The translations under genes were made by a program, and so were the position numbers. A model generated the notes under the pieces. It was not told where the DNA came from. It ran no database searches and worked only from the letters and a program-made list of their open reading frames with translations. DNA of 64,000 bases from Pseudomonas sp. Irchel 3A7 (GTDB taxonomy: Bacteria; Pseudomonadota; Gammaproteobacteria; Pseudomonadales; Pseudomonadaceae): the NCBI RefSeq assembly GCF_900187565.1, contig NZ_FYED01000001.1:310001-374000 (forward strand), in the 5' to 3' direction. Positions 19,344 to 28,758 of this stretch are shown here, piece after piece (the stretch's first letter is position 1; each line of letters starts with the position of its first letter).

Positions 19344-20198
19344 ATGCCGCAACCGTTCATATTCCGTACCGTCGACCTGGATGGACAGACCCTCCGCACG
19401 GCGGTGCGCCCCGGCAAGCCTCACTTGACGCCCTTGCTGATTTTCAACGGCATTGGCGCCAACCTGGAGCTGGTGTTTCCGTTCGTCGCGGCACTGGACC
19501 CGGACCTGGAAGTCATCGCATTCGACGTTCCAGGTGTCGGTGGTTCGTCGACGCCCAATCGCCCTTATCGCTTTCCCAGCCTGGCGAAGCTCACGGCACG
19601 CATGCTCGACTACCTCGACTACGGGCAGGTCAATGTGATCGGTGTGTCCTGGGGTGGCGCCCTGGCCCAGCAGTTCGCCTATGACTATCCGGAGCGCTGC
19701 AAGAAGCTTGTACTGGCGGCGACGGCGGCGGGCGCGGTGATGGTACCGGGCAAACCGAAAGTGCTGTGGATGATGGCCAGCCCCAGACGCTACATCCAGC
19801 CTTCGCACGTGATCCGCATCGCACCGATGATCTACGGCGGCTCCTTCCGGCGCGATCCGACGCTCGCTGCCAGCCACGCGGCCAAGGTGCGTTCGGCGGG
19901 CAAGCTCGGGTACTACTGGCAGCTGTTCGCCGGTCTCGGCTGGACCAGCATTCACTGGCTGCACAAGATCAACCAGCCGACCCTGGTCCTGGCCGGCGAC
20001 GACGATCCACTGATCCCGCTGGTCAACATGCGCTTGCTGGCATGGCGGATTCCCAACGCCCAGTTGCACATCATCGATGACGGCCATCTGTTCCTGATTA
20101 CCCGGGCCGAAGCCGTGGCGCCGATCATCATGAAGTTTCTCGAAGAGGAACGTCAGCGTGCGGTGATGCATCCGCATCCGTCGCCACTGGGCGGTTAA
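19344..20198 (+). CDS. phaZ: Intracellular mcl-PHA depolymerase PhaZ
   Basis: PhaZ hydrolyses stored medium-chain-length PHA on the granule surface to release hydroxy acids. The 284-residue alpha/beta hydrolase has the lipase box GVSWGG with Ser102, and later the HLFLITRAEA segment that contains the likely catalytic histidine. PTLVLAGDDDPLIPL supplies the aspartate loop. It has no signal peptide, as expected for an intracellular enzyme. It lies between the two synthase genes, the standard mcl-PHA order. Confidence 0.95.
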   Translation: MPQPFIFRTVDLDGQTLRTAVRPGKPHLTPLLIFNGIGANLELVFPFVAALDPDLEVIAFDVPGVGGSSTPNRPYRFPSLAKLTARMLDYLDYGQVNVIGVSWGGALAQQFAYDYPERCKKLVLAATAAGAVMVPGKPKVLWMMASPRRYIQPSHVIRIAPMIYGGSFRRDPTLAASHAAKVRSAGKLGYYWQLFAGLGWTSIHWLHKINQPTLVLAGDDDPLIPLVNMRLLAWRIPNAQLHIIDDGHLFLITRAEAVAPIIMKFLEEERQRAVMHPHPSPLGG

Positions 20199-20324
20199 TC
20201 AGCCCTGTTTTTATTCAAGAAAAGTGGACGGCAGGACGCCGCGCCGCGCAACAACCCGCTACAGCGTCTATGGTGTTCTGGTTCGGTGTTTGTATTTGGC
20301 CTGAAGACGAAGGAGTGTTGACTC

Positions 20325-22007
20325 ATGCGCGACAAACCAGCGAGGGATTCATTACCGACTCCCGCCGCGTTCATCAATGCACAGAGTGCGATTACCGGCC
20401 TGCGGGGTCGGGATCTGTTTTCAACCCTGCGCAGCGTTGCCGCCCATGGTTTGCGCAACCCGGTGCACAGTGCCCGGCACGCCCTGAAGCTGGGCGGTCA
20501 ATTGGGCCGAGTGTTGCTGGGCGAAACCCTGCACCCGACCAACCCGCAGGACAGCCGTTTCGCCGACCCGGCATGGAGCCTCAACCCGTTTTATCGTCGC
20601 AGCCTGCAGGCCTACCTGAGCTGGCAGAAGCAGGTCAAAAGCTGGATCGACGAAAGCAACATGAGCCCGGACGATCGCGCTCGCGCGCACTTTGCGTTCG
20701 CCCTGCTCAACGATGCCGTGGCGCCGTCCAACAGCCTTCTCAATCCGCTGGCGATCAAGGAAATCTTCAACTCCGGCGGTAACAGCCTGGTGCGCGGGAT
20801 CAGCCATCTGGTGGACGACTTCCTGCACAACGATGGCCTGCCCCGTCAGGTCACCAAGCAGGCCTTCGAGGTCGGCAAGACCGTCGCGACCACTACCGGT
20901 GCCGTGGTGTTTCGCAACGAACTGCTGGAGCTGATCCAGTACAAGCCGATGAGCGAAAAGCAGTATTCAAAACCGCTGCTGGTGGTGCCTCCGCAGATCA
21001 ATAAGTACTACATTTTCGACCTGAGCCCCCACAACAGCTTTGTCCAGTTCGCGCTCAAGAATGGCCTGCAAACCTTCGTGATCAGTTGGCGCAATCCGGA
21101 TGTGCGCCACCGCGAATGGGGTCTGTCGACCTACGTTGAAGCGGTGGAAGAAGCCATGAATGTCTGCCGGGCGATCACCGGTGCCCGTGAAGTCAATCTG
21201 ATGGGTGCCTGTGCCGGCGGGCTGACCATTGCCGCGCTGCAAGGTCACCTGCAGGCCAAGCGCCAGCTGCGGCGGGTGTCCAGCGCGACCTACCTGGTGA
21301 GCCTGCTCGACAGCCAGCTGGATACGCCGGCGACCCTGTTCGCCGACGAACAGACCCTGGAAGCCGCCAAGCGTCGCTCCTATCAGAAAGGTGTGCTCGA
21401 CGGCCGGGACATGGCCAAGGTCTTTGCCTGGATGCGCCCCAACGACTTGATCTGGAGTTACTTCGTCAACAACTACCTGCTGGGCAAGGAGCCACCGGCG
21501 TTCGACATTCTCTACTGGAACAATGACAACACGCGCCTGCCGGCAGCCCTGCATGGCGACTTGCTGGACTTCTTCAAGCACAACCCGCTGAGCCATCCGG
21601 GTGGCCTCGAAGTGTGCGGCACGCCGATCGATTTGCAGAAGGTCACTGTCGACAGCTTCAGCGTGGCGGGCATCAACGACCACATCACCCCGTGGGATGC
21701 AGTCTATCGCTCGACGCTGCTGCTGGGGGGAGACCGCCGCTTCGTGCTGTCCAACAGCGGTCACGTGCAGAGCATTCTCAATCCGCCGAGCAACCCCAAG
21801 GCCAACTACGTCGAAGGCGCCAAACTGAGCAGCGACCCACGGGCCTGGTACTACGACGCCAAGCAAGTCGACGGCAGTTGGTGGACGCAATGGCTGGGCT
21901 GGATTCAGGAACGTTCGGGGGCGCAAAAGGAAACCCTGATGACCCTCGGCAACCAGAACTATCCACCGATGGAGGCGGCGCCCGGTACTTACGTGCGCGT
22001 GCGCTGA
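20325..22007 (+). CDS. phaC2: Class II poly(3-hydroxyalkanoate) synthase PhaC2
   Basis: PhaC2 is the second medium-chain-length PHA synthase, a paralogue of PhaC1 of nearly the same length (560 residues). The nucleophile box is MGACAGGL, the aspartate lies in SVAGINDHITPW and the histidine in SNSGHVQSILNPPSN. A strong AAGGAG lies 11 bases before the ATG. Unlike phaC1, its start region lacks an A-rich Crc/Hfq motif, so catabolite control at translation may act only on phaC1. Confidence 0.96.
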   Translation: MRDKPARDSLPTPAAFINAQSAITGLRGRDLFSTLRSVAAHGLRNPVHSARHALKLGGQLGRVLLGETLHPTNPQDSRFADPAWSLNPFYRRSLQAYLSWQKQVKSWIDESNMSPDDRARAHFAFALLNDAVAPSNSLLNPLAIKEIFNSGGNSLVRGISHLVDDFLHNDGLPRQVTKQAFEVGKTVATTTGAVVFRNELLELIQYKPMSEKQYSKPLLVVPPQINKYYIFDLSPHNSFVQFALKNGLQTFVISWRNPDVRHREWGLSTYVEAVEEAMNVCRAITGAREVNLMGACAGGLTIAALQGHLQAKRQLRRVSSATYLVSLLDSQLDTPATLFADEQTLEAAKRRSYQKGVLDGRDMAKVFAWMRPNDLIWSYFVNNYLLGKEPPAFDILYWNNDNTRLPAALHGDLLDFFKHNPLSHPGGLEVCGTPIDLQKVTVDSFSVAGINDHITPWDAVYRSTLLLGGDRRFVLSNSGHVQSILNPPSNPKANYVEGAKLSSDPRAWYYDAKQVDGSWWTQWLGWIQERSGAQKETLMTLGNQNYPPMEAAPGTYVRVR

Positions 22008-22067
22008 CGTTCAAACGACCCACGGCCGCTCCCGGCCGTGGCATGACCCGAACATTAAGAAGACTGG

Positions 22068-22688
22068 ATGAAAACCCGCGACCGCATCCTCGAATGTGCC
22101 CTGCAGTTGTTCAATCAGAAGGGCGAACCTAACGTCTCCACCATGGAAGTTGCCAACGAAATGGGCATCAGCCCGGGCAACCTCTACTACCACTTCCACG
22201 GCAAGGAGCCGTTGATACTCGGGCTGTTCGAACGCTTCCAGGCCGAACTGTCTCCCCTGCTCGATCCACCGTCCGACGTCGAACTGGCCCCCGAAGATTA
22301 TTGGCTGTTCCTGCACCTGATCGTCGAACGCCTGGCCCAATACCGCTTTCTGTTCCAGGACCTGTCGAACCTGGCCGGACGCTTGCCAAAACTGGCCAAG
22401 GGTATTCGCAGCTTGCTCAATGGGCTGAAACGCACATTGGCTTCGCTGCTGGCACGATTGAAGGCTCAGGGGCAGTTGGTCAGTGACACCCAGGCCTTGG
22501 GCCAACTGGTGGAACAAATCACCCTGACGCTACTGTTCTCTCTGGACTATCAGCGGATTCTCGATCGAGAAGGTGAAGTGAGGCTGGTGGTGTACCAGAT
22601 CATGATGCTGGTGGCGCCGCATCTGTTGCCGCCGATCAAGGTGGCGACGGAGCGCTTGGCACTTCAATACCTCGAAGAGCACGAATAA
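22068..22688 (+). CDS. phaD: TetR-family regulator of PHA genes, PhaD
   Basis: PhaD controls phaC1 and phaI transcription. The 206-residue protein has a TetR-type helix-turn-helix at the N-terminus (RDRILECALQLFNQKGEPNV; ISPGNLYYHFHGKEPL) and an all-helical C-terminal domain that would bind an acyl-CoA-type ligand. It follows phaC2 after 60 bases, and its candidate operators are found at 17274 and 24240. It ends convergent with phaF. Confidence 0.93.
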   Translation: MKTRDRILECALQLFNQKGEPNVSTMEVANEMGISPGNLYYHFHGKEPLILGLFERFQAELSPLLDPPSDVELAPEDYWLFLHLIVERLAQYRFLFQDLSNLAGRLPKLAKGIRSLLNGLKRTLASLLARLKAQGQLVSDTQALGQLVEQITLTLLFSLDYQRILDREGEVRLVVYQIMMLVAPHLLPPIKVATERLALQYLEEHE

Positions 22689-22707
22689 CCCTGACCACCA
22701 CAATCTC

Positions 22708-22797
22708 TGTGGGAGCGAGCCTGCTCGCGAAAGCGGTGTGACAGTCACCATCAATGCTGAATGGCATACCGCATTCGCGAGCAGGCTCGCTCCCACA
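22708..22797. repeat. REPIN (wide type) between phaD and phaF
   Basis: Canonical REP arms with GTGGGAG ends outward flank a core of about 40 bases, just after phaD in the convergent gap. Confidence 0.9.
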
Positions 22798-22832
22798 GTG
22801 GATCTATGGCGATGCCAAGCCTATGCACAAAC

Positions 22833-22868
22833 AAAAACGCCCGACCTTGGCAGGCCGGGCGTTTTTTT
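22833..22868. terminator. Bidirectional terminator between phaD and phaF
   Basis: AAAAACGCCCG and the reverse arm CGGGCGTTTTT are near-perfect complements around ACCTTGGCAGGC, with A and T tracts on both flanks, in the convergent gap. Confidence 0.9.
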
Positions 22869-22882
22869 GGAGCCCTGAAGAA

Positions 22883-23731
22883 TCAGGACTGACTGGTTGG
22901 CGTCGATGGAGCTGGCGCGGCAGTCGGGGTCACAGCAGGGGTCGGCGCGGTAGCGGAGTTCGATGCGCTGACCGGAGCGGCCGGGGTTGCCGGTTTGGCG
23001 GCTGCCACTGCCGGTTTTGGTGCGGCGGCTTTTGGAGCGGCCGGCTTTTTCACTGCTGGCTTCTTCGCGGCGGCAGGTTTTACTGCAGGTTTCGCGGCTG
23101 CGGTTTTTGCTGCTGCAGGCTTGGCAGCAGGTTTCGCTGCCGGTTTAGCCGCGGCTTTTGCTGCTACCGGTTTGGCTGCAGTCTTGGCAGCAGGTTTTGC
23201 AGCAGCCGTTTTGGCAGCGGGTTTAGCCGCCGCTTTGGCCAGTGGCTTGGCTGCGGATTTGGCGGCCGGTTTGGCAGCGGGTTTGGCTGCCGCGGTTTTC
23301 GCCGCAACAGGCGCAACCTTGGCCCCGGTCAGTTTTTCGATTTGCTTGGTGAGGGTATCGACCTTGCTATGCAGTGCCTTGACCTCATTGCGGCTCGGCA
23401 CGCCCAGGCGCGAAATGGCGCTGTTCAGACGCTTGTCGAAAGCCCCTTCCAGCTCATCCCACTTGCCCAGCGCTTTGTCTTTCACGCCGCTGATGCGCGA
23501 CTTGGCCGAAGAGGCAGAGCCCTTGGCGCTGTCCTTGGCAGTGTCGACTTTCTTGCCAATCGCCTTCTCGGCCTTCTCGCCGTCTTTAACCAATGCATCG
23601 AAGATTTTGCTGCCGTCAGTGTCGATCTTCGAGTACACGCCTAAACCAGCCAGCCAGATCTTGCGGGAGTAGTCTTCGACTTTCCCGATCCACGAGCTGC
23701 CTTCTTTTTCGGTGTTCTTTTTAACAGCCAT
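22883..23731 (-). CDS. phaF: PHA granule-associated phasin PhaF with histone H1-like tail
   Basis: PhaF coats PHA granules and helps share them between daughter cells by binding DNA. The first 130 residues are a phasin domain (SRKIWLAGLGVYSKIDTDGS and the leucine-heptad SKVDTLTKQIEKLTG). From about residue 140 to 255 the protein is made of repeated AAKPA-type units rich in Ala, Lys and Pro, like eukaryotic histone H1 and AlgP. A Pro/Ala/Thr/Ser tail ends it. AAGGAG lies before the ATG. It is downstream of phaI in the same direction and shares its N-terminal phasin region. Confidence 0.95.
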   Translation of the reverse strand: MAVKKNTEKEGSSWIGKVEDYSRKIWLAGLGVYSKIDTDGSKIFDALVKDGEKAEKAIGKKVDTAKDSAKGSASSAKSRISGVKDKALGKWDELEGAFDKRLNSAISRLGVPSRNEVKALHSKVDTLTKQIEKLTGAKVAPVAAKTAAAKPAAKPAAKSAAKPLAKAAAKPAAKTAAAKPAAKTAAKPVAAKAAAKPAAKPAAKPAAAKTAAAKPAVKPAAAKKPAVKKPAAPKAAAPKPAVAAAKPATPAAPVSASNSATAPTPAVTPTAAPAPSTPTSQS

Positions 23732-23741
23732 CCCGTTCTCC

Positions 23742-24164
23742 TTAAGATTTACGCGCGACGCGTTCGAGCAATGCCGTCAGCTCATCGAGCTTGACAGAGA
23801 GTGTCTCCACGTCATGTTTAGACGGAATGCCGATACGATTCAAGGCACTTGCAACGCGCGAGTCAAAAGCCTTCTCGACCTTGTCGAGCTGAACTTCAAC
23901 CTTGCCCTTGAATGTACTCACTTCGTTCTTGGCTTCATCGATCTCGGCATTGGCCGCTTCGAGCTTCTCGGCAACTACTTTTTTTCCTTTCGTTTCAACA
24001 GTTTGACCAGCCTTGATCAACTCTTGAAAGTACTCGCTGCCCTCTTGGCCAACCTTGGCGTAGGCACCCAGGCCTGCCAGCCAGATCTTGCGGGCATACG
24101 ATTTGACGTCGCCCAGAGCGGTAGTCGAAGCGTCGATTTTTTTCTTCAAAATAACTTTGGCCAT
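23742..24164 (-). CDS. phaI: PHA granule-associated phasin PhaI
   Basis: PhaI is a small phasin of 140 residues that stabilises PHA granules. The sequence MAKVILKKKIDASTTALGDV leads to the family motif YARKIWLAGLGAYAKVGQEG and a C-terminal coiled coil (HDVETLSVKLDELTALLERV). It matches the N-terminal half of PhaF and lacks the lysine-rich tail. I chose the internal ATG at 24164 because the conserved phasin N-terminus starts there. A candidate PhaD operator lies about 75 bases upstream. Confidence 0.94.
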   Translation of the reverse strand: MAKVILKKKIDASTTALGDVKSYARKIWLAGLGAYAKVGQEGSEYFQELIKAGQTVETKGKKVVAEKLEAANAEIDEAKNEVSTFKGKVEVQLDKVEKAFDSRVASALNRIGIPSKHDVETLSVKLDELTALLERVARKS

Positions 24165-24239
24165 GGTGCACCTCACGCGCAGAAGGTTTGAGGAACTGCC
24201 CGCGAAAGTGTCGGGCTCCGGCACAAAGTAGGGAGAAAA

Positions 24240-24259
24240 ATTAGAAACGGCACCCTAAC
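24240..24259. promoter_or_regulatory. Candidate PhaD operator upstream of phaI
   Basis: ATTAGA and CCTAAC (the complement of GTTAGG) are separated by eight bases, the same 6-8-6 layout as the site before phaC1. Aligned in the reading direction of each gene, 14 of 20 positions agree between the two. Confidence 0.6.
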
Positions 24260-24295
24260 AACTGACATAAACCCTGGATTCACCACCACCAAACC

Positions 24296-24386
24296 TGTGG
24301 GAGCGAGCCTGCTCGCGAAGAGGGCGGAAAATCCAACATGGAAGTTGGCTGACACACCGCTTTCGCGAGCAGGCTCGCTCCCACAA
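24296..24386. repeat. REPIN (wide type) upstream of phaI
   Basis: Canonical REP arms with GTGGGAG ends outward and a core of about 40 bases separate the phaI control region from the next minus-strand gene. Confidence 0.9.
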
Positions 24387-24413
24387 TGGATTTCGTTCCA
24401 ATCAGAGATCAGG

Positions 24414-24689
24414 TCAGACGAGCGCTTTATCCAGCGCCTTTTCGATTTCCGATTTGATCATGCCGCTCATGGCCGACATCATCAGGCCCAACTCCACATC
24501 GACTCTGATCGAGTCTTCGCTTACAGACACAGCACCTTTCACACCCGGGCGCGTGAGATTCAGGGTGTCGCCGGACCATTGCGGCGCCAGGCCATACTGG
24601 TCGGAGAGTTTCTGCGCCAGCTTGTCCGCCTTCTCGCGCGCCGCTTCCTTACCCAGGCCGTGGGCACGCTCAACACTAATACGGGCCAT
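24414..24689 (-). CDS. Polyhydroxyalkanoic acid system family protein (PHA granule region)
   Basis: This 91-residue protein (MARISVERAHGLGKEAAREK; VKGAVSVSEDSIRVDVELGL) belongs to the small family of putative PHA-system proteins found beside pha genes. It reads as a compact alpha/beta domain with a helical C-terminus (MIKSEIEKALDKAL) and has no signal or membrane segment. Its family name rests on genomic context; the biochemical role is unknown. It points the same way as phaI but is separated from it by a REPIN. Confidence 0.82.
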   Translation of the reverse strand: MARISVERAHGLGKEAAREKADKLAQKLSDQYGLAPQWSGDTLNLTRPGVKGAVSVSEDSIRVDVELGLMMSAMSGMIKSEIEKALDKALV

Positions 24690-24844
24690 CGAATGACTCC
24701 TGTTCTATGAATACTGATTCGGTGGATCCTGACCGCTGCTGCGGCAAAACGTCCCGAGGTTGACCCATCTTACCTTCAGCCTTGCCAAGACAAAGCATCC
24801 CATGGGGATTAGAATGTCGCGCATTCTCTTTTGGTGACAGCGAT

Positions 24845-25615
24845 ATGACTGATCAGCGCAAAGGCAACGATGCCGAACCCACCACTCACTTCGGCTTCAA
24901 AAACGTTCCGGAAAGCCAGAAAGCGGAAAAAGTCGCTGAAGTTTTCCATTCGGTAGCGGCCAAGTACGACCTGATGAACGACCTCCTGTCGGGCGGCATG
25001 CACCGTCTGTGGAAGCGTTTCGCGATCGAACTGTCGGGCGTGCGCACCGGCAACCGCGTGCTGGACATCGCCGGCGGCACCGGCGACCTTACCCGCAAAT
25101 TCTCGCATCTTGTTGGTCCGACCGGTCAGGTCGTACTGGCCGACATCAACGAATCCATGCTAAAGGTCGGTCGTGACCGCCTGCTGGACCTCGGTGTGGC
25201 CGGCAACGTCGAGTTCGTCCAGGCCGACGCGGAAAAGCTGCCATTCCCGGACAACCACTTCGACTGCGTGACCATCGCCTTCGGCCTGCGCAACGTGACG
25301 CATAAAGAGGACGCCCTGCGTTCGATGCTGCGTGTACTCAAGCCCGGCGGCCGCCTGCTGGTGCTGGAGTTCTCCAAGCCGACCAACGCGCTGATGTCCA
25401 AGGCCTACGACGCCTACTCGTTCGCCTTCATGCCGCTGATGGGCAAGCTGATCACCAATGATTCGGAAAGCTATCGCTACCTGGCCGAATCGATCCGCAT
25501 GCACCCGAACCAGGAAACCCTGAAGTCGATGATGGTCGAGGCCGGTTTCGACCGCGTGACCTATCACAACATGACCGCAGGCATCGTCGCCTTGCACCGC
25601 GGCATCAAACCCTGA
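24845..25615 (+). CDS. ubiE: Ubiquinone/menaquinone methyltransferase UbiE
   Basis: UbiE performs the C-methylation step of ubiquinone synthesis with S-adenosylmethionine. The 256-residue protein has the SAM loop [15 protein letters not shown], the family signature [20 protein letters not shown], and [19 protein letters not shown] use the ATG at 24845, where conserved sequence begins (MTDQRKGND). Its stop overlaps the ubiJ start (TGATG), starting the ubiE-ubiJ-ubiB operon. Confidence 0.97.
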   Translation: MTDQRKGNDAEPTTHFGFKNVPESQKAEKVAEVFHSVAAKYDLMNDLLSGGMHRLWKRFAIELSGVRTGNRVLDIAGGTGDLTRKFSHLVGPTGQVVLADINESMLKVGRDRLLDLGVAGNVEFVQADAEKLPFPDNHFDCVTIAFGLRNVTHKEDALRSMLRVLKPGGRLLVLEFSKPTNALMSKAYDAYSFAFMPLMGKLITNDSESYRYLAESIRMHPNQETLKSMMVEAGFDRVTYHNMTAGIVALHRGIKP

Positions 25616-26238
25616 TGCTGCTCGCCGGCCTGCTCGCCAGCGTTGAACTCGGTCTGAACCGGGTGCTGCGACTCGACAGCACGGCGCTGCCGCGGCTCGC
25701 GCATTTGAGCGGCAAAGTGATTGCCGTCGATTGCCGCAGCCCGGCGCTGCAATTGTTCATCCTGCCCAGCGATGAAGGCCTGATGCTCGCCTCCCAGTGG
25801 GAAACCGGCGCCGATTGCACCTTGCGTGCACCGGCCTCCAGCCTGCTGAAACTGGCGATGAGCAAGGACAAGACTGCGGTGCTGCATGCACCCGAAGTCG
25901 AGCTCGATGGCGACAGCGGTGTGCTGTTGGAACTGGCGGCTATCCTGCAGGACCTCGAACTGGACTGGGAGTATGAACTCTCACGCTGGCTCGGCCCCGT
26001 CGCCACACAATTGGTCGGCGGCCACCTGCGCAGCCGCGCCCGCTGGTATCAACAAGGATTTGCCAGCCTCAACCAGAACCTCGCCGAATACCTGGCCGAA
26101 GAGTCGCGCACCCTTGTGGGGCAGCGCGAAGCTGAAGCCCGATTCAGTGAACTGGACCGGATCAAACTCGATCTGGAACGACTTGAGGCGCGTTTCGAGC
26201 GCCTTTCCCGATCCCTCGACCCAAGCGATAACGCATGA
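25615..26238 (+). CDS. ubiJ: Ubiquinone biosynthesis accessory factor UbiJ (SCP2 domain)
   Basis: UbiJ is a lipid-binding accessory protein of the cytosolic ubiquinone-synthesis complex. The 207-residue protein has an N-terminal SCP2-like domain ([38 protein letters not shown]) and a C-terminal coiled coil ([19 protein letters not shown]). Starts and stops overlap with ubiE (one base) and ubiB (four bases), so the three genes form a tightly coupled operon. Confidence 0.93.
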   Translation: MLLAGLLASVELGLNRVLRLDSTALPRLAHLSGKVIAVDCRSPALQLFILPSDEGLMLASQWETGADCTLRAPASSLLKLAMSKDKTAVLHAPEVELDGDSGVLLELAAILQDLELDWEYELSRWLGPVATQLVGGHLRSRARWYQQGFASLNQNLAEYLAEESRTLVGQREAEARFSELDRIKLDLERLEARFERLSRSLDPSDNA

Positions 26239-27839
26239 AGCTGCTTGCCGTCCGCCGTCTGTTGCGCATCCAGCGCGTCGTGATCCGCTACCGCCTCGAT
26301 GACCTGCTGTTCGCCCTGCCGCTGCCCTGGTTTTTGCTGGTGCTGCGTTATGCCTTGCCGTGGCGCTGGTTCCCGCGCAAGACCCTGGACCTGAGCCGTG
26401 GCGCCCGATTGCGCCTGGCGCTCCAGGACCTGGGGCCGATATTCATCAAGTTCGGGCAGATTCTGTCCACCCGTCGCGATCTGCTGCCCGAAGACATCGC
26501 CGATGAATTGATGATGTTGCAGGACCGGGTGCCGCCGTTCGACTCGCAAGTGTCGGTCAAGCTGATCGAAGAGCAGCTCGGCAAAAAGATCAGCGAGGTG
26601 TTCAGCCGCTTCGACGTTGAACCGCTGGCCTCGGCCTCGGTGGCGCAGGTGCATGCCGCGCAACTGAAAACCGGTGAAGAAGTGGTGGTCAAGGTGATCC
26701 GCCCGGGCCTCAAACCGGTGATCGCCCAAGATCTGGCGTGGCTGTTCATCCTGGCCCGCGCCGCCGAAAAAGTTTCGGCCGATGCGCGCCTGCTGCACCC
26801 GGTGGACGTGGTCAGCGACTATGAAAAAACCATCTATGACGAACTCGACCTGCTGCGTGAGGCGGCCAACGCCAGCCAGCTGAAACGTAACTTCGAGGGT
26901 TCGCCGCTACTGTACGTGCCGCAAGTCTACTGGGACTGGTGCCGGCCGAAAGTGCTGGTGATGGAGCGCATCTACGGAATTCAGGTCACCGACCTGGCCA
27001 CCCTGGCCGACCAGCGAACTGACATGAAAATGCTCGCCGAGCGCGGCGTGGAAATCTTCTTCACCCAGGTGTTCCGCGACAGCTTCTTCCATGCCGACAT
27101 GCACCCCGGCAACATTTTCGTCAGCACCGTGCAGCCGTGGAGCCCGCAATACATCGCGATCGACTGCGGCATCGTCGGCAGCCTGACCCCGGAAGACCAG
27201 GATTATCTGGCCCGCAACCTGTTCGCGTTCTTCAAGCGTGATTACCGTCGTGTCGCGCAATTGCACATCGATTCGGGATGGGTACCGGCGGAAACCAAAC
27301 TCAACGAATTCGAAGCGGCGATCCGTACGGTGTGCGAACCGATCTTCGAAAAACCGTTAAAAGATATTTCCTTCGGTCAGGTGTTGATGCGCCTGTTCCA
27401 GACGGCCCGGCGCTTCAACATGGAAGTGCAGCCGCAGCTTGTTCTTTTGCAGAAAACCCTGTTGAACATCGAAGGCCTCGGCCGCCAGCTGTACCCGGAC
27501 CTCGACCTGTGGAACACCGCGCAACCGTTCCTCGAGCGCTGGATGCGCGAGCGCGTGAGCCCCAAGGCCTTGTTTGGCAACGTTCAGGGCCAGATCGAGC
27601 AGATCCCGCACCTGGCCAACATGACCCGCGACTTGCTCGAACGCCTGTCCCAGCCCCACGCCAGCGACCCGTCGCCACCCTGGCACCGACGCCGCGACGA
27701 CTGGTTCCTGCGGTTACTCGGCACCGCCCATCTGGCCGGCGGCGCGATCCTGGCAGCAGGCGGGCCGTTGAACGACCTGGCCTACTGGCCGGCGGGCATC
27801 ATGATGGCCGTCGGCTTGTATCTGGTCGTTCGTCGATAG
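26235..27839 (+). CDS. ubiB: Ubiquinone biosynthesis kinase-like protein UbiB
   Basis: UbiB is an atypical ABC1/ADCK kinase-like ATPase needed for ubiquinone synthesis at the inner membrane. The 534-residue protein shows the KxGQ-type motif ([16 protein letters not shown]), the alanine-rich loop ([15 protein letters not shown]), the catalytic-loop-like [10 protein letters not shown] and the metal-binding AIDCGIVG. Two C-terminal hydrophobic helices (about residues 495-530) anchor it. The start overlaps ubiJ by four bases (ATGA). Confidence 0.96.
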   Translation: MKLLAVRRLLRIQRVVIRYRLDDLLFALPLPWFLLVLRYALPWRWFPRKTLDLSRGARLRLALQDLGPIFIKFGQILSTRRDLLPEDIADELMMLQDRVPPFDSQVSVKLIEEQLGKKISEVFSRFDVEPLASASVAQVHAAQLKTGEEVVVKVIRPGLKPVIAQDLAWLFILARAAEKVSADARLLHPVDVVSDYEKTIYDELDLLREAANASQLKRNFEGSPLLYVPQVYWDWCRPKVLVMERIYGIQVTDLATLADQRTDMKMLAERGVEIFFTQVFRDSFFHADMHPGNIFVSTVQPWSPQYIAIDCGIVGSLTPEDQDYLARNLFAFFKRDYRRVAQLHIDSGWVPAETKLNEFEAAIRTVCEPIFEKPLKDISFGQVLMRLFQTARRFNMEVQPQLVLLQKTLLNIEGLGRQLYPDLDLWNTAQPFLERWMRERVSPKALFGNVQGQIEQIPHLANMTRDLLERLSQPHASDPSPPWHRRRDDWFLRLLGTAHLAGGAILAAGGPLNDLAYWPAGIMMAVGLYLVVRR

Positions 27840-27847
27840 CATGAATC

Positions 27848-27990
27848 AGCTGCAAGTTATAAGCTGCAAGCTTCAAGCGGTGCCCGTCGCATTCATGTTT
27901 GACTTAGGCCTGTAGATCGCACATTGCACATTACGAAAAACCTAAGCGAACTGGCTTTTACTTGCAGCTTGAAGCTTGAAGCTTGGAGCT
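27848..27990. repeat. Inverted repeat of AGCTGCAAG/CTTGCAGCT units (element B)
   Basis: The left arm has AGCTGCAAG..AAGCTGCAAGCTTCAAGC and the right arm ACTTGCAGCTTGAAGCTTGA, about 75 bases apart, filling the gap between ubiB and hisI. It is related to the element at 6778-6854. The right end is 16 bases from the hisI start. Confidence 0.7.
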
Positions 27991-28006
27991 ACTTCAGGAA
28001 CTGAAG

Positions 28007-28408
28007 ATGAAAAACTGGCTGGACGAGATCAAGTGGGACGCCGATGGCCTGGTACCGGCAATTGCCCAGGATCACAAGACCGGGCGCGTCCTCATGATGG
28101 CCTGGATGAACCGCGAAGCGCTGGAACTGACCGCTGCCGAGAACCGTGCGATCTACTGGTCACGCTCTCGTGGCAAACTGTGGCGCAAGGGCGAAGAGTC
28201 CGGCCATGTGCAGACCCTGCACGAGATGCGCCTGGACTGTGACGCTGACGTCATCATTTTGATGGTCGAGCAGATCGGCGACATCGCCTGCCATACCGGC
28301 CGTCAGAGCTGCTTCTACCGCGTCTACGAAAACGGCGACTGGACAACCGTCGACCCGGTCCTCAAAGATCCGCATGCCATTTACTCCGCAGGACACAAAC
28401 ATGAGTGA
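28007..28408 (+). CDS. hisI: Phosphoribosyl-AMP cyclohydrolase HisI
   Basis: HisI opens the adenine ring of phosphoribosyl-AMP in histidine synthesis. The 133-residue protein ([20 protein letters not shown]) contains [12 protein letters not shown], the metal-site segment [11 protein letters not shown] and [11 protein letters not shown]. It is the monofunctional form, with HisE encoded separately. An in-frame upstream ATG at 27983 lies inside the repeat and lacks conservation, so I use 28007. It overlaps hisE by eight bases. Confidence 0.96.
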   Translation: MKNWLDEIKWDADGLVPAIAQDHKTGRVLMMAWMNREALELTAAENRAIYWSRSRGKLWRKGEESGHVQTLHEMRLDCDADVIILMVEQIGDIACHTGRQSCFYRVYENGDWTTVDPVLKDPHAIYSAGHKHE

Positions 28409-28733
28409 CACACTGACCCGTCTGGCCCAGGTGCTGGAAGAGCGCAAAGGCGCCGCCGCCGACAGCTCGTATGTCGCCAGCCTGTACCACAAGGGCTTGA
28501 ACAAGATTCTGGAAAAAGTCGGCGAAGAGTCGGTCGAAACCATCATTGCCGCCAAGGATGCCGCCGTCAGCGGCGACTGCAGCGATGTGATCTACGAAAC
28601 CGCCGATTTGTGGTTCCACAGCATGGTCATGCTCGCCCAATTGGGGCAGCATCCACAGGCTGTACTCGATGAACTGGACCGTCGCTTCGGTCTGTCCGGA
28701 CACGCTGAGAAAGCCTCGCGTCCGTCCGCCTGA
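28401..28733 (+). CDS. hisE: Phosphoribosyl-ATP pyrophosphatase HisE
   Basis: HisE removes pyrophosphate from phosphoribosyl-ATP, the step before HisI. The 110-residue helical protein has the MazG-like motif [16 protein letters not shown] with metal-binding glutamates and [18 protein letters not shown]. The ATG at 28401 overlaps the hisI stop. Biosynthetic histidine genes here are unlinked to the degradative hut cluster further along the window. Confidence 0.96.
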   Translation: MSDTLTRLAQVLEERKGAAADSSYVASLYHKGLNKILEKVGEESVETIIAAKDAAVSGDCSDVIYETADLWFHSMVMLAQLGQHPQAVLDELDRRFGLSGHAEKASRPSA

Positions 28734-28758
28734 ATAACTATTAGAGAGGAGCAGCAAT

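Noticed and set aside
22754..23644. Second plus-strand frame of 296 codons (Arg/Cys/Gly-rich) over a REPIN and phaF
   Set aside because: Its start lies in a REPIN and its composition reflects antisense phaF repeats.
22995..23672. Gly/Ala/Phe-rich plus-strand frame of 225 codons opposite phaF
   Set aside because: It is the antisense translation of the AAKPA repeat tract, which makes an artificial hydrophobic protein.
23715..23731. AAN-type A-rich motif after the phaF start codon as a Crc/Hfq site
   Set aside because: The A-rich run comes from Lys-Lys-Asn codons that the protein family requires; not specific enough to call.
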